Source of the DNA: a virus
DNA length: 36,527 nt
Virus record (IMG/VR): IMGVR_UViG_3300042197_001650
Coordinates: 1 to 36,527 of that record
Reading direction: 5' to 3' (one strand)
In this document: positions 26,113 through 34,993 of the stretch, one piece after another
Layout of the letters: the number at the start of each line of letters is the position of its first letter
Numbering within the stretch: the first letter of the stretch is position 1
Made by a program: the position numbers and the translations under genes
The notes under the pieces: generated by a model
Seen by the model: the letters and a program-made list of their open reading frames with translations, nothing else
The model's database searches: none
What the model was told of the DNA's origin: nothing

Positions 26113-26807
26113 TTAACTATTACTGATTTTAGAACCTTTACTCAAATTGTCTTTAGCCCAAAGAGGTTGTAAATTTGTATAATGACACAATTTAATCAAT
26201 TCTTCTTCAGTTTTTGCGGAAGATAATGGGATTATATGGTCAATATGCCATCCATAAATTCCGTAATTGTCCCAAGACATACCTTCTTTAAATTGTTTTT
26301 CAAGATATTCTTTAAGTTCTGTTGAAAGGCACCCAACCATATCAAAAGTTTTACTACTTTTATTTAGCGATGAGTGCTTAATAAACTTGTTTACTCTATC
26401 CCTCATTAAGATTTTTAATTTATATAGATTACAAGATTTTTTCTTTTTTTTATTATATTCATTTTTATATAAATTTACTTTTTCTTTGTTTTTTTTATTA
26501 TACTTTAAAAGTTTTTCATAAATTAAACTAGAATTTTTTTTATAATATTTTTTTTATCTTCTAGTATTTTTATTTTATTATTTTTGTAATAATTTCTAGC
26601 GTATTCTGTAAGTTTTTCTTTATTTTTTTCTTTATACTTTTTAAATTTTTTTGCAATTTTATCTTTATTTAATTTATAATATTCTTGTTTGTCTATTTTT
26701 CTGCAGGATTTACAACGGCATTGTAATCCATCCTTAGTTTTTGGGTGTTTTGTAAACTCATCGGTAAATTTTTCAATCTTACATTTACTACAAATTTTTG
26801 TTTTCAC
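26113..26807 (-). pseudogene. HNH homing endonuclease, frameshifted
   Basis: A paralogue of the 17432-18052 endonuclease. From GTG at 26807, the N-terminal zinc ribbon (KICSKCKIEKF, CRCKSC) runs in one frame to a stop at 26523. The C-terminal HNH part (YGWHIDHIIPLSS, LCHYTNLQPLWAKDNLSKGS) is in the frame one base back and is open from about 26556. The switch lies at an A8 run (26548-26555 in plus coordinates) where the codons AAA-AAT preceded by A would allow -1 slippage. It is a decayed copy, an assembly homopolymer error, or a real frameshifting gene. A TTG at 26831 is a less likely start. Confidence 0.82.
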
Positions 26808-26943
26808 AATATTCTTTGATAATTTTTTCAATTATTTGGGAAGTTTTACCACCTTTTTTAGTTATTAAACTATATAATTTTCTATCCAAACTAATTCCAA
26901 TTTTAATTTTTTTTTCTTCAATTGTTTTGGATGGCCTTCCCAT
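26788..26943 (-). CDS. Small ribbon-helix-helix protein (51 aa), second copy
   Basis: From ATG at 26943: MGRPSKTIEEKKIKIGISLD, then RKLYSLITKKGG and a C-terminal helix ending ENKNL. It has the same length as the 18033-18188 protein and the same MGR start, basic arm, KIxxGISLDR strand and helix pair. It overlaps the HNH start by about 20 bases, as in the first cassette. It remains intact although its HNH partner is frameshifted. Probably an autorepressor, or a DNA-binding partner of the endonuclease. Confidence 0.7.
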   Translation of the reverse strand: MGRPSKTIEEKKIKIGISLDRKLYSLITKKGGKTSQIIEKIIKEYCENKNL

Positions 26944-26947
26944 AATT

Positions 26948-26954
26948 GTAAATA
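26948..26954 (-). promoter_or_regulatory. TATTTAC promoter-like variant
   Basis: Four bases before the RHH ATG and 14 bases from the palindrome, the same geometry as the first cassette. A further TATTTATC lies at 26959-26966. Confidence 0.4.
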
Positions 26955-26968
26955 TCTTGATAAATAGT

Positions 26969-26983
26969 AAAAGTCAAACTTTT
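26969..26983. promoter_or_regulatory. 15-bp palindrome, candidate RHH operator
   Basis: AAAAGT-CAA-ACTTTT, extendable by one base pair each side. It is 25 bases from the RHH ATG and overlaps the 3' end of the SNF2 gene. It matches the 18215-18229 palindrome in 14 of 15 bases. Confidence 0.6.
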
Positions 26984-29873
26984 ATTTTTTAATTCCGTAA
27001 GAATAAATTTCGTTTAAGATTTGTTCAACAACATCCGTTTCAAACTCGTTAATATCACCCATTACCGTTCCAATTATTTGTTTTTTTCGGGACAAAATAT
27101 CATAGATTGCCATTTCCAAAGTGTTTTCATATAATGGATAGTAAACAAGAACATTATTTTTTTGTCCGTATCTATAACTTCTATCTTCAGCTTGAGCGTG
27201 GTCTGAAGGTAAGAATGATAAATCATTCATAATAACCGCCTCTGCCGCTGTTAATGTAATACCAACACCTGCCGCCTTTATGTTCCCACAAAATAATTTT
27301 ATCTTATCGTTTTCTTGAAAGTCGTCAACCGCCTTTTGTCTTGCGGGTTTTGATGTTGACCCATCAAGATATACAGAAACTTTTTTAAAGTGTTCGTGAA
27401 TTTTTTGTAATGGCTCTGTAAAGTTTGAAAATATAATTACTTTTTTTCCTTGCTCAATAATATTTTCGGCAACTTCAATTGTTATTGCAGTTTTTTCTTC
27501 CGCAATTACTTGTCTTACTTTTGTTAATTTTGAAAACTGAATTGATAAAGATTTTGACTCTTCTTTTTTATTATGATACCAATCATAGTATTCCCCCATT
27601 AATTCTTCATAAAGTCTTGAGTGTAATCTTTGATAAATTGGTGTAATAATTTTTTCAGGTAAATCTAAAACTTCTGTTTTTAATCTTCTAATTACATTTC
27701 TTGATGTTCTGTCTCGTAATTCTTCAAGGTTTGTTGCACCATTTACATTCCATACTTTTCTTTTTCCAACTGTAAATTGATATCCGCCGCAGTATCTAAT
27801 TGCATAGGCCATCCAGTTTGCGGCAACAGGACTTTCAATAAGGTTAAGAAGATTATAATAATTCATCGGTCGGGATGTCATCGGAGTTCCAGTTAATAAC
27901 CACAACCTCTCAACATTTTTTACTAAATCATTTATAATTTTTGTCCTCTGTGCTTGGGGGTTTGATATATAATGAGCTTCGTCAATAACAACAAGGTCAA
28001 AATTTTCTTTGTTTAGAATTGAATCTTTTGATTTTACTTCATGGAAATTTTTCATTATATCATAATTTATAATATAATATTTGTGTCCCTCTTCCCATTT
28101 TTTTCCTTCAATTATATATATTGAATCTTTGGAGTATAGTTCAATTTCCCTTTTCCAATTTATTTTTAAACTGGCGGGACAAATAATTAAAATCTTTTTT
28201 GATTCACTTTCAATTGACGATATTACGGTACTAGTGGTATTATGGGTCACTATGAAATGTTCAGTGACATATAATTTATTTGGGGAATTTATAGATATAC
28301 AAACCGAATCTCCGAGCCTTTCAAATTGAATGTCTTTAATGTATCTTGCAACTTTATATTTTTTTGGTTCACGATATAAATCTTTTTTTCTTTTTAATCT
28401 AAAAGGGTTCATGTTCCCCTGTAATTTTATATTAATTCTATACGATTTTTTACCTTGTTTTTTTTCACCATTATAAGTGTATGTTGGAGTCCTACTTTTT
28501 TTTCTGGCAATCCCTCCCAAACTTTGGACAATTTCTACAACGTCGTCCGCTAATTTTTCAGATATTGTAGAAAATTCAGTTCCAGCAAATTCGTTATTTT
28601 TTCTTGATTTATAACAAGTACCATCAGTGTCCATTAATCCTTGTAGGACGGATAGTCTGGTTTCTACGGTATTATATTTGTAAATGTCAGGAATAAATTT
28701 ATTGTAAGAACGACAACCTTGCAGTTTTAACTTTTTTAAAATTTTAACTAAATAATTTGTTTTATCATTTTTTAATTTAGATAATCCATAGTCACAATTT
28801 TCTCCTTTTTTCTTATTAATTATAATTTTTTCTCCTACAATATTTTTTATTGAGTTAATTAATTCTTCATCTTTTGTTGAAAAAATAATGCTTTCATTTG
28901 TAATACCTCCATCACCTAATATTAAACCTAAAAGGTATGGGTCTAATGGTAATTCTTGGGTATTAAATTGAACTGGTTGGGTTATTGGGATTTGCCATTT
29001 AGAATTTCCTCTATTAATTTTATAGTAGGTTTTTTGTAGTTTTGAATGTAACCCTTCTCCTTTAATTGAAAAATTTTTGTCAATCAATTGTTTTGTTGTA
29101 AGATTTATATTTAAAATTTTTCTACGGTTATTGTTATACCCATTTGATGCGGTTGAAACATTCCATATATGTTCTTCGCAACATAGAACCGAATATCCGT
29201 CATTAAAGGTTACTCTATACAAATTTTTTACTCCTTGTGGAAAAACTCCTGTAACTTTATATGGTAATCCATCGTTACCAAAAATTTCATCTCCTATTTT
29301 AATGTCCCCAATTTTTTTAGGACCATATGGAGTATAGACAATGGTATTAATTTCCAAAGCTTTGCCAAGCCCCATGTCGTCAGCAACAATAAACCTGTCG
29401 TTTTCAAGGAGTTTAACTATACATTCTTTTTGGTGATTTAGTGGAGGACGATGAGAATATTTTTCCCAATCAACTTCAACATTTCTTGTTTTTGCTTTAT
29501 GGATTGCTGTTTTTGGTATCCAAAAATCATATAAATTATCCCCACTAAAAACTTTACCCCAAATATGATATGATTTATCTTTTTCAACCAAAAGTTTTTC
29601 AACATAAATTTTATCAGGTTCTTTTATAAATGGATTATCATCAACAAGTTTTTTTGCAAAATACGAATCAATTTCAACCCATTTTTTTGCGACCTTTGGT
29701 TCAATATTATAAAACCCATTTATATAATCACATTGAGCTCTTGTTGGAATAAATTTTGAATTAACTTCTTGTTGATGTTGTAATTTTAGGATATAGTTAT
29801 TTGACCCTTTATACTCTTTCAAGATTTCAAGGGTTTTGCGTTCAATGTTTTTTGTTTGAACTTGTTCTTGCAT
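26982..29873 (-). CDS. SNF2-family DNA helicase/translocase with intein
   Basis: A 963-residue precursor; the spliced product would have 589. Residues 1-171 hold the N-terminal region and start of the ATPase core (PPLNHQKECIVKLL, then ADDMGLGK). An intein follows at 172-545. The C-extein resumes with TTS, restoring Walker A GLGKT. Motif II is LVVIDEAHYI, motif III LLTGTPMTSR. The second RecA domain ends with GVGITLTAAEAVI and AEDRSYRYGQ, the SNF2 motif V/VI. The closest functional type is SMARCAL1/UvsW-like fork or branch remodelling, acting in phage replication or repair. No TATTTAT precedes it in the right orientation, in line with early expression. Confidence 0.92.
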   Translation of the reverse strand: MQEQVQTKNIERKTLEILKEYKGSNNYILKLQHQQEVNSKFIPTRAQCDYINGFYNIEPKVAKKWVEIDSYFAKKLVDDNPFIKEPDKIYVEKLLVEKDKSYHIWGKVFSGDNLYDFWIPKTAIHKAKTRNVEVDWEKYSHRPPLNHQKECIVKLLENDRFIVADDMGLGKALEINTIVYTPYGPKKIGDIKIGDEIFGNDGLPYKVTGVFPQGVKNLYRVTFNDGYSVLCCEEHIWNVSTASNGYNNNRRKILNINLTTKQLIDKNFSIKGEGLHSKLQKTYYKINRGNSKWQIPITQPVQFNTQELPLDPYLLGLILGDGGITNESIIFSTKDEELINSIKNIVGEKIIINKKKGENCDYGLSKLKNDKTNYLVKILKKLKLQGCRSYNKFIPDIYKYNTVETRLSVLQGLMDTDGTCYKSRKNNEFAGTEFSTISEKLADDVVEIVQSLGGIARKKSRTPTYTYNGEKKQGKKSYRINIKLQGNMNPFRLKRKKDLYREPKKYKVARYIKDIQFERLGDSVCISINSPNKLYVTEHFIVTHNTTSTVISSIESESKKILIICPASLKINWKREIELYSKDSIYIIEGKKWEEGHKYYIINYDIMKNFHEVKSKDSILNKENFDLVVIDEAHYISNPQAQRTKIINDLVKNVERLWLLTGTPMTSRPMNYYNLLNLIESPVAANWMAYAIRYCGGYQFTVGKRKVWNVNGATNLEELRDRTSRNVIRRLKTEVLDLPEKIITPIYQRLHSRLYEELMGEYYDWYHNKKEESKSLSIQFSKLTKVRQVIAEEKTAITIEVAENIIEQGKKVIIFSNFTEPLQKIHEHFKKVSVYLDGSTSKPARQKAVDDFQENDKIKLFCGNIKAAGVGITLTAAEAVIMNDLSFLPSDHAQAEDRSYRYGQKNNVLVYYPLYENTLEMAIYDILSRKKQIIGTVMGDINEFETDVVEQILNEIYSYGIKK
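28239..29360 (-). mobile_element. Class 3 intein with LAGLIDADG endonuclease, in Walker A
   Basis: A 374-residue intein. It begins ALEINTIVYTPYGPKKIGD, with Ala in place of the N-terminal nucleophile. The class 3 triad is present: W66 (CEEHIW), C354 (DSVCISI) and T372 (VTHN). The end is HN followed by +1 Thr. Two LAGLIDADG motifs, LLGLILGDG (about 143-151) and LQGLMDTDG (about 239-247), make it a homing element. It splits the helicase exactly between the Lys and Thr of GKT. Boundaries were checked at DNA level. Confidence 0.9.
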
Positions 29874-29899
29874 TATTATAATAATAAGGCATAATCAAA

Positions 29900-29907
29900 T
29901 ATTTATC
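29900..29907 (+). promoter_or_regulatory. TATTTATC promoter-like motif
   Basis: Seven of seven core bases, four bases before ATG at 29911. Confidence 0.45.
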
Positions 29908-29910
29908 AAT

Positions 29911-30426
29911 ATGTCACAAAGAATTGTTCCAATAACAAGGTTAAATAAATTTTTTGGAGCCGAAGATTTTTTTTTGGATGTCGGCATGGGAAAAGAATGG
30001 CTCCACCATGACATGAATTTTACTTTGGTTCTTTATAGGGTTGATAAAACAAAAACTGATAATGATGATGTTTATGGCGAAGCAACACAAGATTCAATTA
30101 AATTTCATCCTCCTGTTGAGTTTAAAGGACTTGTTCAAGTATTGGCACCTGAAAACAAATTTCTTGGTAATTCCAAACTTGACCAAATGGAACCTGGTAA
30201 TATTAGAATTTCTGTATATCAATCTCATCTTGATGAACTTGGTATTGAAATTGAATTTGGTGATTATGTTGGGTATTATGAAACTGAAAAAAGAGTTAGA
30301 TATTATTCGGTCGCAAACGATGGAAGGGTTGTTTCGGACAATAAACACACATATGCGGGTTATAAACCTTTTTACAGAACAATTATTGGTGTTCCTGTAA
30401 ATCAAAACGAATTTAGAGGATTATAA
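29911..30426 (+). CDS. Probable gp14-like neck protein
   Basis: A 171-residue protein. FFGAEDFFLDVGMGKEWLHH opens a beta-rich fold. FHPPVEFKGLVQVL and IEFGDYVGYYETEKRVRYY follow, and the end has YAGYKPFYRTI. The GDYVGYY and PFYR blocks resemble GDLIYFP and PFYQ in T4 gp14, though the protein is shorter (gp14 has 256). The stop overlaps the gp15-like start as TAATG, and sheath and tube lie downstream, matching the T4 order 14-15-18-19. Structural assignment likely, exact identity moderate. Confidence 0.55.
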   Translation: MSQRIVPITRLNKFFGAEDFFLDVGMGKEWLHHDMNFTLVLYRVDKTKTDNDDVYGEATQDSIKFHPPVEFKGLVQVLAPENKFLGNSKLDQMEPGNIRISVYQSHLDELGIEIEFGDYVGYYETEKRVRYYSVANDGRVVSDNKHTYAGYKPFYRTIIGVPVNQNEFRGL

Positions 30427-31484
30427 TGGGAATACAGAAAAAAATAAAAAAGAAGATAAATTTAATTCCTACTTTAGAAGGTCCATTCAGAAGACAAGAA
30501 CTTCTTGATAAGATAAATGAACACGGAACAAATTTACCAAAATCTATTTTACACGAAGATTTGGATAGAGGGTTTCTTGATTTTGTTAAAAATGATTTAC
30601 AACTTGTCGTTGACGGAAAAAAAGTCCCTGTTGTTGATATTTTAATAACAACTCAAAATTGGGCTCAATTTACCAAAACTTGGAATTTTAATGATTTGGA
30701 TAAAAATGTTACTCCTCCAATTATTACGATAGTTAGAACACCCGAAGTTAAATATGGTTCAACACCATCATTACAATATACAATTCCAAATAGAAGACAA
30801 TTTTATTATGCGATGGTTCCGAATTGGGAAAATGGAAGAAAAGGGATGGACGTTTATACAATACCACAGCCAGTTCCTGTTGATATAAAATTTAGTATTA
30901 AAATTATATGTAATAGAATGAGGGAACTTAATTCTTTTAATAGAATTGTTCTTGAAAAGTTTTCGTCTCGTCAAGCATACGCTCAAATTAAAGGTCATTA
31001 TATTCCAATTATTATGGATGATGTGTCCGATGAGTCAGTTATGGATATTGAAAAAAGAAAATTTTATATGCAAAGTTATAGTTTTACTATGATGGGATTT
31101 TTAATGGATGAAAATGAATTTGAGGTAAGGCCGGCAATTAGTAGAGCCCTAACTTTAATGGAGGTTAATCCAAAATCAATAAGAAATAAAAAACCAAAAC
31201 AATTTCCTGAAAATACAACTTTAATTGAATCCGTTTTTTATTTTCCGAATGGTGTCGTGTCTTATTCAAAAGTATTTGAATATACTTGTAACTTACAATT
31301 GGAAAATACTGAAAATGTTTTAAACTATTCTGTTTATATTAATAATTTATTTTTTGGAACAAACGTGTTTTCAAACCTTTCAGGAAAATTACAATTAAAT
31401 ACCAATGATGAGTTGACTATTGATGTTGAAAAAATAGACAACAACCAAGAGTCGTCAATTAGTTTTTCATCTTATTTGGTTTAA
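30426..31484 (+). CDS. Probable gp15-like tail sheath stabiliser/terminator
   Basis: A 352-residue protein. RRQELLDKI near the start, VVDGKKVPVVDILITTQNWA (about 60-79), a TPPIITIVRTPEV strand, RRQFYYAMVPNW, then PVPVDIKFSIKIICNRMREL and NRIVLEKFSSRQAY follow the strand-helix order of T4 gp15, including the pre-helix P-VPVDI segment. T4 gp15 has 272 residues; the extra C-terminal 90 form a beta domain (LIESVFYFPNG to ISFSSYLV). It lies just upstream of the sheath. It would cap the tail and connect to the neck. Confidence 0.65.
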   Translation: MGIQKKIKKKINLIPTLEGPFRRQELLDKINEHGTNLPKSILHEDLDRGFLDFVKNDLQLVVDGKKVPVVDILITTQNWAQFTKTWNFNDLDKNVTPPIITIVRTPEVKYGSTPSLQYTIPNRRQFYYAMVPNWENGRKGMDVYTIPQPVPVDIKFSIKIICNRMRELNSFNRIVLEKFSSRQAYAQIKGHYIPIIMDDVSDESVMDIEKRKFYMQSYSFTMMGFLMDENEFEVRPAISRALTLMEVNPKSIRNKKPKQFPENTTLIESVFYFPNGVVSYSKVFEYTCNLQLENTENVLNYSVYINNLFFGTNVFSNLSGKLQLNTNDELTIDVEKIDNNQESSISFSSYLV

Positions 31485-31630
31485 TTATCTCCGTACAGGT
31501 CTTTTTTTTCTGCACAATTTTCTAATATCAAGATTTCCAAAAACTTATGGATTTTTAATCCTTTTTTATTACAATGTTTTTTTAACATAGTATGGTATTC
31601 TTCTGATATTTTTAAGTTCTTAATTTTCAA
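31481..31630 (-). CDS. Possible small RHH-like protein (49 aa), TTG start
   Basis: A minus-strand frame reads (M)KIKNLKISEEYHTMLKKHCN, then KKGLKIHKFLEILILENC and a charged tail. Strand-helix-helix order and the basic arm suggest a ribbon-helix-helix fold. No ATG is available at the start; TTG at 31630 is proposed. A TATTTAT lies at about 31670 on the same strand. It fills the only sizeable gap in the tail operon. Uncertain gene. Confidence 0.4.
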   Translation of the reverse strand: MKIKNLKISEEYHTMLKKHCNKKGLKIHKFLEILILENCAEKKDLYGDN

Positions 31631-31708
31631 GGCAGAAAAAAGGTAGAATTTATTCTTACTTCCTAAAAAATAAATACTATAGTCAAAGTTTTTTCATAAA
31701 ATCGTCAG

Positions 31709-31716
31709 TATTTATT
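31709..31716 (+). promoter_or_regulatory. TATTTATT promoter-like motif
   Basis: Ahead of the sheath gene, about 41 bases from its ATG. The leader after it is A/T-rich with AAAAATTT repeats and no Shine-Dalgarno. Confidence 0.48.
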
Positions 31717-31756
31717 GAATAAATAAACAAATTAAAAATTTAAAAATTTAAAAAAA

Positions 31757-34700
31757 ATGGCAACAAAAGTATTCGTATCACCAGGTGTATATACTACTGA
31801 AAGCGAATTGTCATTTGTAGCACAAAGTGTTGGTGTAACAACTCTCGGAATTGCAGGGGAAACTCTAAAAGGACCGGCTTTTGAACCAATCTTTATTACA
31901 AATTACGATGAGTTCCAAACTTATTTCGGTACTACTTCACCTGAAAAATTTGTTAACACACAAATTCCAAAGTATGAGTTAGCATATATCGCTAAAGCAT
32001 ATTTACAACAATCAAATCAATTATTCGTAACAAGAGTTCTTGGACTATCAGGTTATGATGCGGGACCTTCTTGGTCTATTTTATCCGTTGCAAATGTTGA
32101 CAGTTCAACAATTGTAACTAATGGGGCTCCAACCATAAATCAATTTACGGCAACTTGGAGTGGTAATACAGGAGGCACCATCGTATTCACTCTTGGTGGT
32201 GATTTTTTTGACCCTTATTTTTATAATACTTACACTAAATTTAATGGAACAACTTCTTCATTTGCTAATGATTTATCAAACTTTGTGTTATCTTGTTTGT
32301 TAGATACATCATTATCCGGTAATTCGGCAATTCAATGGGGTTCAATGAGTGGTGTTGATACGACAACTTATACTAATATCACCAACGCTCAATCTGTAGA
32401 AAATCTTGAGTTATCCGCACTAACATATACTTCAAGATTAAATGATTCTTGGTATTATTCAAACTTTGGAATTGATACTGGTGATTCTTATACAGGATAT
32501 TCTTGGGTATCGGTTATTGATACTATTACTACCGACAATGGAGCTGGTAATATTTCAGGAACTTTATCAGGTGCTTCGCAATTGTTTGATGGAATTGCAT
32601 ATACCGGATATAACAATATTGTATTAGCAACTCTTCGTTCAAGAGGTATTACTGAATATAATTCAATGCAAGATGGTACAGAATATCAGGTAACGGGAAC
32701 GACCGCAACTCCTAATGTTGGTCTAAGTGTTTTAGGAACTTCTTATTCAGGAGCGTCATCAAATCCTTTTGGAACTTTTGTTGTTTCAGGTACACAATAT
32801 AATGGAAATGGATTTAGTTTTGAGTGTTCTCTTAACGATTCAGACACTAAATTTATTAGTAAAGTTTTTGGTACTGGAAACTTTGAAAAAAATAAAGCAG
32901 ATGTTCCTTTGTTTGTGGAGGAACGTTTCCCAACTATGTTATATTATGGTTTTAACCAAGGATATATTAGAGGTGTAAATTCATCTATCACCGCATTTCC
33001 TAGAGCTAAAGGAAATAACACTTCTTCTTTAGGTAACTATTTGGAAAGATACCAAACTGCATTTTCTCCTTGGGTAGTATCTGAACTTCGTGGTAATACT
33101 GTTTATGAATTGTTTAGATTCATAACAATTTCTGATGGTGACGCATCAAATAGAGTTGTTAAAGTAACTTTATCAAATATGTCGTTTGATGGTTTAGTTT
33201 TTGACGTATTAGTAAGGGATTATTATGACACGGACGCAAATCCAGTTGTAATTGAAAAATATACTAACTGTACGATGGACCCATCACAAAATAGTTTCGT
33301 GGGAGTTAAAATTGGTACTGCCGATGGTGAATATGAAATTAACTCCAAGTATATTATGTTGGAACTTAATCCTGACGCTCCGACCGACGCACTTCCTTGT
33401 GGTTTTGAAGGTTATTTAGTTAGAAGTTATGGTTCGGCTTCAGATAAGTTAGATTACTTCCCAATTTACAAGACAAAGTATTTTAACCCAGGTGAGGTAG
33501 TTTCTAACCCTCCGTTTGGTAATTCAGTTGGTAATGAGGATGCTGTATTAAGTAATGGTGAAAATGTTAGGAGAACTTATCTTGGTTTTTCTGATACTAT
33601 TGGCTGGGATGAAAGTTTCTTCAAATACAAAGGTAAACAAAATCCTTCGGGTTACACTTGCACAGAACAAGACTATAATAACTGGTATAAGCTAACAAGA
33701 GGATTCCACATGGACGTAGAAGCTTCGGCAGTTACAATTTCCTCTATTTATACCACAAGTGGTTTACCCGCATTTGATTGTGGGGTTGCAACGTTCCAAT
33801 CTGACCCCGAATCACAAACTAATCCATATTACAGAACTTTTTCACGTAAGTTTACTTTGTTGTGTGGTGGAGGTTTTGACGGATGGGACATTTATAGAGA
33901 ATACCGTACCAACTCTGACGCATATCAATTAGGTAAATCAGGTTATCTTTATGGTTCTTTAGAAGGTTGCCCTTCTTATCCTAACGCCACAGGTTGGGGA
34001 GCATTTAGACAAATTACAGTTGAGGACGACACGGCTAATTGGGGTAATACTGACTTTTACGCATATAAATTAGGTATCGCTTCTTTTTCAAACCCTGGTA
34101 TTATTAATATCAACGTGTTTGCCACACCCGGTGTTGACTACATAAACAACTACCGATTGGTTCAGGCGGCCATAGACATGGTTGAAATTGACAGAGCGGA
34201 TTCAGTTTATATAACTACAACACCTGATTTTGATTTGTTGCAACCTTCTACGTCAATGGATAATTTTATTTATCCTCAAGATGCTGTTGATAGTTTAGCG
34301 TCTACTGATATAGATTCTAACTACACTGCAACTTACTATCCTTGGGTGTTGACAAGAGATTCTGTAACAAATACACAAATTTACATTCCGCCTACGGCTG
34401 AAGTTTGTCGTAATTTAGCTTTAACAGATAACATTTCATTCCCTTGGTTCGCTACTGCGGGTTATACAAGAGGTATTGTAAATGCTGTAAGAGCAAGAAG
34501 AAGACTAACTCAACTTGATAGAGATACTCTTTATCAGGGTAGAATTAACCCAATCGCAACATTCAATGACGTTGGTACGGTAATTTGGGGTAATAAAACA
34601 CTTCAAGTTAGAGAAAGTCCGTTAGACAGACTTAATGTTAGAAGGTTGTTGTTACAAGCAAGAAAACTTATTTCAGCAGTTGCCATTAGATTGTTATTTG

Positions 34701-34936
34701 AACAGAATGATGCAGTTGTTAGACAACAGTTCCTTGATTCTGTTAATCCAATTCTTGACGCAATTAGAAGAGACAGAGGTATATTTGACTTCCGTGTTAC
34801 GGTTGACAGTAGTCCTGAAGCTCTTGATTCAAATCAAATGTCAGGAAAGATTTTCATCAAACCAACAAAAGCTCTTGAATTTATTGATATTGAGTTCATT
34901 GTTACACCTCAAGGTGCAAGTTTTGAGAATATCTAA
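31757..34936 (+). CDS. 18: Contractile tail sheath protein, gp18-like, extended
   Basis: A 1059-residue sheath; T4 gp18 has 659. Residues 1-110 (FVSPGVYTTESELSFVAQ, GIAGETLKGPAFEP, YIAKAYLQQSNQLFVTRVLG) match the conserved N-terminal sheath domain. Residues about 870-1059 (PWFATAGYTRG, RRRLTQLDRDTLY, a GINPIA-like RINPIA, NVRRLLLQARKLI, and a final beta hairpin) match the C-terminal domain that drives polymerisation. The middle of about 700 residues is enlarged and beta-rich, probably surface-exposed. Its leader is A-rich, and a strong terminator follows. Confidence 0.95.
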   Translation: MATKVFVSPGVYTTESELSFVAQSVGVTTLGIAGETLKGPAFEPIFITNYDEFQTYFGTTSPEKFVNTQIPKYELAYIAKAYLQQSNQLFVTRVLGLSGYDAGPSWSILSVANVDSSTIVTNGAPTINQFTATWSGNTGGTIVFTLGGDFFDPYFYNTYTKFNGTTSSFANDLSNFVLSCLLDTSLSGNSAIQWGSMSGVDTTTYTNITNAQSVENLELSALTYTSRLNDSWYYSNFGIDTGDSYTGYSWVSVIDTITTDNGAGNISGTLSGASQLFDGIAYTGYNNIVLATLRSRGITEYNSMQDGTEYQVTGTTATPNVGLSVLGTSYSGASSNPFGTFVVSGTQYNGNGFSFECSLNDSDTKFISKVFGTGNFEKNKADVPLFVEERFPTMLYYGFNQGYIRGVNSSITAFPRAKGNNTSSLGNYLERYQTAFSPWVVSELRGNTVYELFRFITISDGDASNRVVKVTLSNMSFDGLVFDVLVRDYYDTDANPVVIEKYTNCTMDPSQNSFVGVKIGTADGEYEINSKYIMLELNPDAPTDALPCGFEGYLVRSYGSASDKLDYFPIYKTKYFNPGEVVSNPPFGNSVGNEDAVLSNGENVRRTYLGFSDTIGWDESFFKYKGKQNPSGYTCTEQDYNNWYKLTRGFHMDVEASAVTISSIYTTSGLPAFDCGVATFQSDPESQTNPYYRTFSRKFTLLCGGGFDGWDIYREYRTNSDAYQLGKSGYLYGSLEGCPSYPNATGWGAFRQITVEDDTANWGNTDFYAYKLGIASFSNPGIININVFATPGVDYINNYRLVQAAIDMVEIDRADSVYITTTPDFDLLQPSTSMDNFIYPQDAVDSLASTDIDSNYTATYYPWVLTRDSVTNTQIYIPPTAEVCRNLALTDNISFPWFATAGYTRGIVNAVRARRRLTQLDRDTLYQGRINPIATFNDVGTVIWGNKTLQVRESPLDRLNVRRLLLQARKLISAVAIRLLFEQNDAVVRQQFLDSVNPILDAIRRDRGIFDFRVTVDSSPEALDSNQMSGKIFIKPTKALEFIDIEFIVTPQGASFENI

Positions 34937-34957
34937 TAAAATTAAAACTTATAAATT

Positions 34958-34988
34958 AAAACCCTCGGAAACGGGGGTTTTTTATTTT
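34958..34988 (+). terminator. Rho-independent terminator after sheath
   Basis: AAAACCCTCG pairs with CGGGGGTTTT around a GAAA tetraloop, followed by more T. It separates the sheath from the HAD-like gene. Confidence 0.9.
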
Positions 34989-34993
34989 TAATA

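Noticed and set aside
26805-26831. TTG at 26831 as start of the second HNH gene
   Set aside because: Comparison with the first cassette places the start at GTG 26807, aligned to the ATG of the paralogue.
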